NCBI GenBank assembly: GCA_009837685.1
Contig: VXTA01000161.1
Span: 1 to 8,479, forward strand
Length of the DNA stretch: 8,479 nucleotides
Origin: Chloroflexota bacterium
GTDB taxonomy: Bacteria > Chloroflexota > Dehalococcoidia > Lucifugimonadales > Lucifugimonadaceae
Direction: 5' to 3'
Made by a program: the position numbers and the translations under genes. The notes beneath the pieces were generated by a model. The model was not told where the DNA came from, searched no databases, and saw only the letters and a list, made by a program, of their open reading frames with translations. Positions 1-6,125 of the stretch are shown here, one piece after another; within the stretch, counting starts at the first letter, position 1, and each line of letters starts with the position of its first letter.

Positions 1-740
1 CGGAAAAGGCGTTAGATTCGCACCCGCGCCGAGAATCCCTTCTGATACGCGAACGATTGGTTCAGGGCGTACGGTCAGGCATCACTTCACAGCACGGGTT
101 AATCGCACATGGCCGGGGCGAGGCGTTCGACTATCTAATCGGCGAGCGAACGCGCGAATTCGCCGAGACCGCGATCCGCGCAGCAGTTGCAATGCTCCTA
201 TTAGCGAAACGACCGATCATTTCCGTAAACGGTAACGCCGCGGCATTGGCACCAGATGAACTGGTCAGACTCTCTGAAGTCACAGTCGCACCTTTAGAAA
301 TCAATCTTTTTCACCACAGCGAAGAAAGAGTGTCGGCGATTGAACAACACCTAGTAAAGTTCGGCGGCACCAACATTCTGAGACCTTCCAAGGACGCGGT
401 GATATCGACGTTAAGCACTGATCGTAGATACGTCAATCCTGAAGGCATTGCCGTAGCCGACGTGATCTTCGTTCCGCTTGAAGATGGTGATCGGTGCGCT
501 GCGTTGCGAGCAACTGGCAAGTCGGTCATCACGGTTGACCTGAATCCGATTTCTCGCACTTCTCGTGATGCGTCTATAACGATCGTCGACAACATCGTCC
601 GCGCTGTGCCCCGAATGGTGAAGCGCGCCACTGAGTTGCGCGGGGTGGAAAATGATCCCCTCCTCGTCGCCGATGTAAAGCAATACGACCATACTGAAGT
701 CCTGCAAGCTGCTGAGAAAGCGTTGAGGACAGGATTGTAA
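1..740 (+). CDS. Archaeal-type phosphopantothenate synthetase (4-phosphopantoate--beta-alanine ligase), 5' partial
   Basis: This enzyme family joins 4-phosphopantoate to beta-alanine using ATP, giving 4'-phosphopantothenate for coenzyme A in archaea. The reading frame (codons from base 3) is open to the left edge, so the gene starts outside the window. The TTG at 57 is not the start, because codons upstream of it encode conserved family sequence (HPR.ESL..RE). About 245 residues are visible, against a usual length of about 250-270, so only a short N-terminus is missing. Conserved blocks seen in order are GLIAHGRGEAFDYL, ISVNGN.AAL, LE.NLF, the PEG before an ADVIFVPLEDGDR block, DLNP.SRTSR and ITIVDN.VRA. 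No bacterial PanC features (HIGH-type adenylyltransferase) are seen. Its stop lies 123 bases before trkH. Its presence beside bacterial-looking genes is odd and may reflect transfer. The family call is firm; the taxonomic reading is inference. Confidence 0.88.
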   Translation, partial: EKALDSHPRRESLLIRERLVQGVRSGITSQHGLIAHGRGEAFDYLIGERTREFAETAIRAAVAMLLLAKRPIISVNGNAAALAPDELVRLSEVTVAPLEINLFHHSEERVSAIEQHLVKFGGTNILRPSKDAVISTLSTDRRYVNPEGIAVADVIFVPLEDGDRCAALRATGKSVITVDLNPISRTSRDASITIVDNIVRAVPRMVKRATELRGVENDPLLVADVKQYDHTEVLQAAEKALRTGL

Positions 741-863
741 GGACGCTCGCGTTCTTGAATAATCTCCGTGAGTGCGGGGATAGGGCACAAACCACTTGGA
801 TTCAGGTGCGTAATCTAGTATGTTGCCCAAAGCTGCTTCTGCTGGTTTTGTGAACATAGCGAC

Positions 864-2327
864 ATGGACCCTCAGGACAATCGAACAAGAATTGGGGATC
901 AAGTTGTTCGCGTCCCACGTCAAGCCGCGACTACGCCCGTAGATATGTCGGTTGCACCGCGCACGATATCTGTGCGTGGTCTCACATCGCCGATGTCGTT
1001 AATTTACGGGTTCTTCATCATCGACTTGATCGGTACATCCCTGCTTATGCTGCCGATTTCCAGCAAAGCGCCAGGAGCCGCAAACATCCTCACGTGCTTA
1101 TTCACCGCGACCACGTCTGTGACGGTCACCGGGTTGGTCACGGTCGACACACTCGAACACTGGACGCTGTTTGGGCAGGCAGTGATACTGACGCTGATCT
1201 TCATCGGCGGACTGGGATTCATGACCGGTGCAGCCTTCTTGATCATCCTCGTCGGGCAAGAGCTTAGATTGCAGAACCGGTTGATCGTACGTGAAGGACT
1301 CGGTTGGGGTCAACTCGGCGACATTACCAAATTAGTCCGCAACATCGTCGTCTTCGCAGTTGCCATCCAGCTCATCGGATTCATCGTGTTATGGATTTAT
1401 TGGACATTCGTTCGCAACCTTTGGGAAGGATTCGATCTGTGGCATACCGTGTGGCTGGCGCTTTTCCATGGCATTTCAGGTTTCAACAACGCCGGGATTG
1501 AGGTATTACCAAATGACGTAGTCGGCGGCGACAGTTTGCAAGGTTTTTCATCCGACTACTTCACCCTGTTAGTTTGCGTGGTTTTGATCTTTGTCGGGAG
1601 CACCGGCTACATACTGTGGAGCGACGTGTGGCGGAAGAGAAGCTTCCGGATGTTGCGGTTGGAGAGCAAGTTGATATTGATAGGCCTTGCAGGTCTATTG
1701 CTTATCGGCTTCGCTACCTACGCGATAGGCGAATGGAACAACCCCGCAACATCTGGTGGACACAGTGTCGTCCAGAAAATTTCGGATGCCCTGTTCCATA
1801 CAGTTTCTGGTCGGACAGCGGGATTTTCAGTTATCGATTACGGCCAAGCGACAAGCGCGACCGACCTCGCAACAGAAGTGATGATGTTTATCGGCGGAGT
1901 TTCAGGAACCGTTGCGGGCGGCATAAAAATAAATACCTTCATGGTGATTCTGATCGCCGCCATAGTGACTATGTCGGGGCGAAACAATACCTACGTCTTC
2001 GGCAGTCGCATCCGGCCCTCAACGGTACAACGAGCGCTGGTCCTGAGTGTGGCATCGGCAACGATCGTCGTCCTAATGGCATATCTGGCGTTCCAACTTC
2101 AGTCGGACTTGCCGTTCCGCGACGTGTTTTTCCAAGTGATATCGGCTGCTGGGACAGTTGGCCTCGATACTGGTATTACCTCAAAACTGAACGGACCTAC
2201 GCAGGCTTTGATTATCTTTGCGATGTTCTTGGGTAGATTCGGACCGTTGACTTTGGCGTTGTTGATGGCGGGTCGGCAGGTCGAGCAACGATATGCCTTG
2301 CCAGCCGAAGAGGTTAGAATCGGTTGA
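864..2327 (+). CDS. trkH: TrkH/KtrB-family potassium uptake membrane subunit
   Basis: This is the ion-translocating subunit of a Trk/Ktr potassium transporter in the cytoplasmic membrane. The 487 residues match the family length. Four pore-loop repeats are visible: SVTVTGL at 85-91, SGFNNAGIE at 205-213, SGRTAGFSVID at 315-325 and SAAGTVGLDTG at 427-437, each with the filter glycine. The GGVSGTVAGGIK segment (344-355) matches the conserved helix after the third filter, the site of the intramembrane gating loop in this family. The C-terminus ends in an AEEVRIG tail resembling the family's EE..IG ending. The ATG at 864 is the first in-frame start after a stop at 816-818. No clear ribosome-binding site precedes it, and an in-frame ATG at 945 (Met28) is an alternative, since the first membrane helix begins near residue 43. 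The RCK genes directly downstream encode its expected cytoplasmic regulators. Confidence 0.95.
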   Translation: MDPQDNRTRIGDQVVRVPRQAATTPVDMSVAPRTISVRGLTSPMSLIYGFFIIDLIGTSLLMLPISSKAPGAANILTCLFTATTSVTVTGLVTVDTLEHWTLFGQAVILTLIFIGGLGFMTGAAFLIILVGQELRLQNRLIVREGLGWGQLGDITKLVRNIVVFAVAIQLIGFIVLWIYWTFVRNLWEGFDLWHTVWLALFHGISGFNNAGIEVLPNDVVGGDSLQGFSSDYFTLLVCVVLIFVGSTGYILWSDVWRKRSFRMLRLESKLILIGLAGLLLIGFATYAIGEWNNPATSGGHSVVQKISDALFHTVSGRTAGFSVIDYGQATSATDLATEVMMFIGGVSGTVAGGIKINTFMVILIAAIVTMSGRNNTYVFGSRIRPSTVQRALVLSVASATIVVLMAYLAFQLQSDLPFRDVFFQVISAAGTVGLDTGITSKLNGPTQALIIFAMFLGRFGPLTLALLMAGRQVEQRYALPAEEVRIG

Positions 2328-2363
2328 ACTGTCATCCACCTCTCCCTCCTTGGCGCAATTCCC

Positions 2364-2367
2364 GGAG
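2364..2367 (+). promoter_or_regulatory. Ribosome-binding site of first trkA-type gene
   Basis: GGAG lies six bases before the ATG at 2374. That ATG directly begins the Rossmann strand of the RCK domain. It is therefore preferred over the in-frame ATG at 2293, which would overlap trkH and add 27 residues with no family match. Confidence 0.65.
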
Positions 2368-2373
2368 TTGAAA

Positions 2374-3033
2374 ATGGCAACCCAAAACATAGTCGTAGCT
2401 GGTGTCGGTCGTTTCGGCGCGCAAGTAGCAACCGGACTGTTTCAACTCGGTCATGATGTGTTGGCGATCGACCAGAACCAAGCCAGAATCCAAGATCTCA
2501 TCGGACGGGTCACATACTCCGTGGCCGGTGATGTCACCGATGAAGTTCTGATGCGCGACCTGGGAGTCGAGAGCTTCGATGTTGCGATCGTCGCGATCGG
2601 ACGAAACGTAGAATCCAGCATCATGACGGCGGTGCTACTGCGATCTTTGAACATCCCGATGGTGGTTGCACGGGCGCGGAACCAGCTTCACGCCGAGACG
2701 TTGCAGCGAATCGGTTGTGACCGGGTGATCAACGCCGAAGAAGAAGCAGGAATGCGGTTGGCGCAGACTTTGTTCACCCCTAACGTTACCGACTACATAC
2801 CTCTCGGCGGAGCTCAAGGCATCAGTCGGATGCAGATGCCAGAGCGATTCAGAGATATGACCTTGCGCGATGCCGGTTTCACGGAGTTCCGAGATCAGAA
2901 CCACCTGTCTGTTTTGGCCCTGATCCGCGACCAAAACGCGCGACTAATCCCAGATCTTGATGAACGCACTCGCCCAACCGATGAGATCGTAGTGGCCGGA
3001 CAGAAAAACCTCGTTGACGAGTTGGCCGGATGA
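2374..3033 (+). CDS. trkA: TrkA/KtrA-type RCK potassium-channel regulator (RCK_N + RCK_C)
   Basis: This is a cytoplasmic regulatory subunit that binds nucleotides (NAD(H) or ATP/ADP in the family) and gates TrkH-type potassium uptake. The 219-residue protein has one RCK_N domain (about 1-120) and one RCK_C domain (about 135-219), the single-RCK architecture of KtrA rather than the tandem one of E. coli TrkA. The dinucleotide motif GVGRFG is intact at 10-15, with Asp33 at the end of the second strand as expected for NAD-type binding. A GDVTDE segment follows, matching the conserved GD.(T/A) turn. It begins 46 bases after the trkH stop, and its TGA overlaps the ATG of the next gene (ATGA at 3030-3033), implying translational coupling. 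The start at 2374 is chosen because of the ribosome-binding site and the domain boundary. Confidence 0.93.
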   Translation: MATQNIVVAGVGRFGAQVATGLFQLGHDVLAIDQNQARIQDLIGRVTYSVAGDVTDEVLMRDLGVESFDVAIVAIGRNVESSIMTAVLLRSLNIPMVVARARNQLHAETLQRIGCDRVINAEEEAGMRLAQTLFTPNVTDYIPLGGAQGISRMQMPERFRDMTLRDAGFTEFRDQNHLSVLALIRDQNARLIPDLDERTRPTDEIVVAGQKNLVDELAG

Positions 3034-3515
3034 AGTACTCCCGCGTCATGTGTCTGGTTCGCGGCGACGACAGCGACAAAGAGGCTATCGATACGGCTGT
3101 CAGCTTGCTTTCCAGCAACAACCGTAGTCTGCAATTGGTTTACGTCATCGTCGTCGATCGAAGATTCCCGCTAGATGCGCCCAATCCCTCACAATATCGA
3201 AAGGGAGAAAGTGTCCTCCGGGACGCTGAATTCGCAACCGGGCTGCGCGGGGGAGTCCGAGGCTCGATACTACAATCCCGGTCTATTGGGCCAGTACTGG
3301 TTAGAGAGGCATTGGATTACGGTGCCGAGGTAATTGTCGCTTCAGTCAAGATCCTGTCAACGTCGAACGCGAGAGCGATAGATTCGGATGCGGAGTATCT
3401 TATGGCTAACGCGCCGTGTGCAGTAGTGTTGGTCCGCGAACCGGCCAAGGGTTTTGAAACTGCATCAGTGCAACTTGATCAGAATACCCTCCTGCGTGCC
3501 AATGGCGACGATTGA
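3030..3515 (+). CDS. Universal stress protein (UspA-fold) with degenerate ATP motif
   Basis: This 161-residue protein fits the UspA fold. The N-terminal strand (SRVMCLVRGDDSD) leads to a helix, then a strand QLVYVIVVD (35-43). The C-terminal strand motif APCAVVLVRE (128-137) matches the family's APCPVLVVR. The family's ATP-binding signature G-2x-G-9x-G(S/T) should lie around 104-122, but that stretch (VASVKILSTSNARAIDSDAE) has no glycine. I infer a non-ATP-binding member that acts by protein contact. About 24 residues after the last strand have no recognised match. Its ATG overlaps the stop of the preceding RCK gene by four bases, so the two are probably made in linked amounts. Stress-protein domains occur next to, or fused with, potassium and cation transporters in many prokaryotes, so a regulatory role for Trk is plausible but unproven. 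Confidence 0.8.
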   Translation: MKYSRVMCLVRGDDSDKEAIDTAVSLLSSNNRSLQLVYVIVVDRRFPLDAPNPSQYRKGESVLRDAEFATGLRGGVRGSILQSRSIGPVLVREALDYGAEVIVASVKILSTSNARAIDSDAEYLMANAPCAVVLVREPAKGFETASVQLDQNTLLRANGDD

Positions 3516-3530
3516 TTTTTCGATAAATTA

Positions 3531-3989
3531 GTGGAAATGAGAGTCGTAATTGCAGGACATGATCGCTTGGGCATTGTGATGGCCAACATCCTCAGCGAAT
3601 CGGGGCACGACGTTTTAATCGTTGAGGCCGAGGGGAGACGTCTACGATCACTGCCTAGCCACCTCGTCGCACGATCAAACGTCCAAGTGCTGGAAGCCAA
3701 AGCGACCCTTGACGAAACTATGGTCGCGATGGACATACGCGGCGCGGATCTCTTCATCGCCGCCCTGCGAACACCGGCCGAGAACGGCCTCGCCGCCCTT
3801 AAAGCGAAGATCACGTACGGCGTAGAAAATGTCATCGCAGTAGTCACCAATGAATCCTTGGGCAAGATCTACGAACGCTTCGACATTCGCATCGTGAACC
3901 CGTACACACTGGCGCTATCGGATTTGCGCGACACGCTTAACATGGGTACGGAAAGCTCTGAAGAGAACGGCACAACTGCAACGCGGTAG
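3531..3989 (+). CDS. Short RCK_N-only TrkA-like protein with altered nucleotide motif
   Basis: This 152-residue protein (150 if the ATG at 3537 is used instead of GTG at 3531) is a single RCK_N domain with no RCK_C domain. The expected GxGxxG loop reads GHDRLG at 9-14, so the middle glycine is an aspartate. Strand two ends in HDVLIVEAE, with Glu32 at the ribose-binding position. Later elements fit the fold: ADLFIAALRTPAENGLAAL (72-90) matches the segment normally containing a D.N.L..L motif, and VENVIAVVTNE (98-108) the next strand. The last 15 residues are polar and probably disordered. It starts 15 bases after the stress-protein stop and ends 40 bases before another RCK gene. I infer a regulatory paralogue that joins a mixed RCK ring without normal nucleotide binding. 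Neither start has a convincing ribosome-binding site. Confidence 0.82.
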   Translation: MEMRVVIAGHDRLGIVMANILSESGHDVLIVEAEGRRLRSLPSHLVARSNVQVLEAKATLDETMVAMDIRGADLFIAALRTPAENGLAALKAKITYGVENVIAVVTNESLGKIYERFDIRIVNPYTLALSDLRDTLNMGTESSEENGTTATR

Positions 3990-4029
3990 TTGTAGCCACG
4001 CCAAAACAGTCCATTGGGGACAGCCTGAA

Positions 4030-4713
4030 ATGTATGTCATCATCATCGGATGCGGAGCACTCGGAACGCGCAGCGCATACTCACAATTGCACGCAGGCCA
4101 CGAGGTGTTGTTGCTAGACATCGACGAAGCCCGTGTCGACATGGTTCACAAGACACTTGGCAACGTTGCCATGCTCGGCGATGCCACTGAGGAATTCACG
4201 CTTCACAGCGCAGGCATCAATCGTTGCGATGCCCTGATCGCAACCACCGGCGACGACGCCGTTAATCTTGCAGCCTGTCAACTCGCGAAGTTCACCTTCG
4301 GTGTAGAAACCGTGGTTTCGATCGTCAACGACAGCGCTGACACGAACCTTTTCTTATCGGCTGGAGTAGATTCCATCATCAGCCGCACGGACGTCATCTT
4401 GGCCAATCTAGCAGGCACGTTGCTTGACCATCCCATGGTCGAGTTGATGACTCTGAACGACCGCAACGAAAAACTCGTATCGATGAAGATTCCGCGCAAC
4501 GCTCGGTCAGTCGGAAACCGGTTCCGCGACCTTGCTCTTCCTTACGGAATCATCATCGCCTTAATCGTGTCCAGCGTCGGTTCGCCGTTCGTGCCAACCG
4601 AGTACACTGTAATCCTTGGCGGTGAGGAGGTGATCGCTTCATGTCCGGTCGAGGCGTTGGACGAACTGGCATACGTATTGACTGATCAGAGGTTCTCTTC
4701 GCTTGTCGCGTAA
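4030..4713 (+). CDS. trkA: TrkA/KtrA-type RCK potassium-channel regulator, second full-length copy
   Basis: This is a cytoplasmic regulator of TrkH with RCK_N (about 1-125) and RCK_C (about 145-227) domains in 227 residues. The nucleotide motif GCGALG is intact at 7-12, and strand two ends in LLLDID with Asp30 and Asp32. GDATEE, then CDALIATTGDDAVNLAACQLAK, are strongly conserved family segments. The C-terminal part carries the RCK_C pattern: a PRNARSVGNRFRDLALPYG stretch, then EYTVILGGEEVIA. It is clearly diverged from the RCK protein at 2374-3033, so it is an old paralogue and not a recent duplication. A purine-rich GGGGA at 4016-4020 may be its ribosome-binding site, with nine bases of spacing. 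Its 3' end overlaps pheA by 11 bases. With the first copy it could form a hetero-ring, functionally equal to the tandem RCK protein of E. coli. Confidence 0.92.
   Translation: MYVIIIGCGALGTRSAYSQLHAGHEVLLLDIDEARVDMVHKTLGNVAMLGDATEEFTLHSAGINRCDALIATTGDDAVNLAACQLAKFTFGVETVVSIVNDSADTNLFLSAGVDSIISRTDVILANLAGTLLDHPMVELMTLNDRNEKLVSMKIPRNARSVGNRFRDLALPYGIIIALIVSSVGSPFVPTEYTVILGGEEVIASCPVEALDELAYVLTDQRFSSLVA
4688..4692 (+). promoter_or_regulatory. Probable ribosome-binding site of pheA
   Basis: AGAGG lies ten bases before the TTG at 4703, inside the end of the preceding RCK gene. It supports TTG as the pheA start. An in-frame TGA at 4679-4681 rules out starts further upstream except a CTG at 4682. 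Confidence 0.5.
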
Positions 4714-5545
4714 ACGCATCTCGCATCTCGGCCCTGAGGGGACATTCACCGACCAGGCATGCCATGTCTACGCGCCAACAGACTGGGAGCGAGTCGGGTT
4801 TCCAGAGATGCATCAAGTCGTAGGTGCACTCGTAGATGGCGAAGTCAATGAAGCAATTGTGCCTATCGAGAACAGCGTCGGCGGCGCCGTTATCGACATC
4901 GAAGATTTTTTGGTTCGGACATCGGACGTCCAGATCAAAGGCGAGATGTTGCTGGGCATAGAGCAGTGTTTGATAGCCCATCCCGATGTCGATTTGTCGG
5001 AGATAAAAGTCGTAAGATCCAAACCTGAGGCGTTGTCTCAGTGCCGCGAATTTCTAGACGCCCATCTCCCCGAGGCGGCCCGCGTTGGCACCGCCAGCAC
5101 GGTTGAGGCTGTTTATCGTGTGAAGGCTGGAACCGCCGATGTGTCTGCTATCGGGCCGCGACGCGCCGCTGATTTGGCTGGACTGCCCGTGATCAGATCC
5201 GGAATCCAAGACCGACAGAACAACGTCACGCGGTTCGTGATTCTCGGTAATTCAGATCACGAAGCGACTGGTTCCGACAAAACCAGCATCGCCTTCAGTT
5301 TCATGAACCGCGACACGCCGGGACAGCTCTACAAGGCGTTGGAACCATTTGCGCGTCGCAACATCAACCTCACAAAGATCGAATCGCGTCCTACGGGCGA
5401 TGAACTCGGCAACTACGTATTCCTCTTGGACTTTGTGGGCCATCGAACGGATCCAGAAATCTCGGAAACGCTGGACGGGCTGCGGGAGTTGGCACCGCTC
5501 GTAAAAGTTCTCGGGTCGTACCCAATTGCGACTGAAATTCACTAG
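4703..5545 (+). CDS. pheA: Prephenate dehydratase with C-terminal ACT domain
   Basis: This enzyme converts prephenate to phenylpyruvate, with loss of water and carbon dioxide, in phenylalanine biosynthesis in the cytoplasm. The 280 residues match the monofunctional PDT-ACT form; no chorismate mutase domain is present. The catalytic domain (about 1-185) shows GPEGTFTDQA at 10-19, PIENSVGGAV at 54-63, SKPEALSQC at 106-114 (usually S-H-P, so His is Lys here) and the active-site NNVTRF at 173-178, with the conserved Thr-Arg-Phe. The ACT domain (about 193-275) has DTPGQLYKAL and the phenylalanine-binding ESRP at 227-230, so feedback inhibition by phenylalanine is expected. Translation starts at TTG within the last codons of the upstream RCK gene, an 11-base overlap. 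It is thus probably transcribed with the potassium genes, although no functional link is known. The stop sits inside a short palindrome. Confidence 0.96.
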   Translation: MSRKRISHLGPEGTFTDQACHVYAPTDWERVGFPEMHQVVGALVDGEVNEAIVPIENSVGGAVIDIEDFLVRTSDVQIKGEMLLGIEQCLIAHPDVDLSEIKVVRSKPEALSQCREFLDAHLPEAARVGTASTVEAVYRVKAGTADVSAIGPRRAADLAGLPVIRSGIQDRQNNVTRFVILGNSDHEATGSDKTSIAFSFMNRDTPGQLYKALEPFARRNINLTKIESRPTGDELGNYVFLLDFVGHRTDPEISETLDGLRELAPLVKVLGSYPIATEIH

Positions 5546-5550
5546 TGAAT
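5537..5550. repeat. 14-base perfect palindrome at the pheA stop codon
   Basis: ATTCACTAGTGAAT is its own reverse complement and contains the pheA TAG stop. As RNA it could fold as a five-pair stem with a CTAG loop. It lies between convergent genes and might help end transcription, but no U-tract follows, so this is weak. Confidence 0.4.
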
Positions 5551-5582
5551 CGTCACGTGGGACCACTTAGTCGGAACTCGCT

Positions 5583-6032
5583 TTACAGCCAGCGGCGAAC
5601 TCGTTCCGTATAGCGCGTGTACTCTCCGCCGAGTGAACGTCGCAGACGCCCCTCTTCCCACGGGATGGTGTACCAGTTGAAGACCACAAACGAGGGAAGC
5701 GTGGCCAACATGATCAAGAGAGAATTGGCGGCGCACCCGATGCCGAAAATGGCTATGATCATCGCCAAATAGGCCGGATTGCGAGACGAGGCGTAGATGC
5801 CGTCAGTGATTAGATTCCGCGTCGGTTTGCGAATGTCGAAGCTTTCGTTGTGGAGGCGGAAATCTGCAAGCGCAGCGCCGAACATGACGATTGCGATCGC
5901 GACTATGATGCCGCCGCTAATAAAGCTCCAAGGCTCCTTTAATGGTTCAAACGGCCAAACGACTTGATGAATGACACCTGCGACGACGGTGAAAATCGCG
6001 GGAGGTACCGGCGGGATGCGAAAGAAGTTCAT
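5583..6032 (-). CDS. ICMT/PEMT-family membrane methyltransferase
   Basis: This 149-residue membrane protein belongs to the isoprenylcysteine carboxyl methyltransferase / phospholipid methyltransferase superfamily, which uses S-adenosylmethionine. Hydrophobic segments lie around 8-26, 38-56, 88-105 and 105-120. The diagnostic central block reads KPTRNLITDGIYASSRNPAY (69-88), equivalent to the family's L...GpY..sRNPmY, and the C-terminal block is EEGRL...GGEYTRYTERVRRWL with the usual Glu pair (126-127) and terminal R.W. The substrate cannot be told from sequence. Bacteria do not prenylate proteins like eukaryotes, so a lipid or small-molecule substrate is more likely. It starts at ATG (5'-most Met of the frame, no clear ribosome-binding site) and diverges from the OsmC-like gene across 93 bases. 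Its 3' end converges on pheA with 37 bases between stops. Confidence 0.86.
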   Translation of the reverse strand: MNFFRIPPVPPAIFTVVAGVIHQVVWPFEPLKEPWSFISGGIIVAIAIVMFGAALADFRLHNESFDIRKPTRNLITDGIYASSRNPAYLAMIIAIFGIGCAANSLLIMLATLPSFVVFNWYTIPWEEGRLRRSLGGEYTRYTERVRRWL

Positions 6033-6103
6033 CTGGGTGTGCTACGCACTTATCGTGTTCCACGTGTCACTTCATTGCGATATTCTAGTCGAATCTAGGC
6101 ACT

Positions 6104-6113
6104 CGAAATTTCG
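6104..6113. repeat. 10-base palindrome upstream of the OsmC-like gene
   Basis: CGAAATTTCG is a perfect palindrome just before the purine-rich ribosome-binding stretch (GGAAAGAG, 6113-6120) of the gene starting at 6126. Its position would suit a small operator for the peroxidase gene. A palindrome of this size can also arise by chance, so the regulatory reading is speculative. Confidence 0.25.
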
Positions 6114-6125
6114 GAAAGAGCAGAC

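Noticed and set aside
741..863. Possible sigma-70-like promoter before trkH (TAGTAT at 816-821)
   Set aside because: No acceptable -35 hexamer lies at proper spacing, and the -10 match is only four of six, so it was not listed as a feature.
311..923. Overlapping minus-strand open frames (159 and 170 residues) opposite the first gene
   Set aside because: They lie antisense to a well-conserved phosphopantothenate synthetase and show no domain-like pattern.
1574..2236. 220-residue open frame on + within trkH
   Set aside because: It is an out-of-frame shadow of trkH. The translation is rich in Arg and Ser with no recognisable motif, while the trkH frame is strongly conserved.
2293..2373. N-terminal 27-residue extension of the first RCK protein
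   Set aside because: The segment overlaps trkH and has no family match. The ATG at 2374 has a well-spaced GGAG and begins at the domain boundary.
4553..4981. 142-residue minus-strand open frame across the RCK/pheA junction
   Set aside because: It is antisense to two clearly conserved genes, and its composition looks like antisense shadow coding.
5546..5582. Rho-independent terminator between pheA and the methyltransferase gene
   Set aside because: Only a short GTGG-GA-CCAC inverted repeat with too small a loop is present, with no U-tract on either strand.
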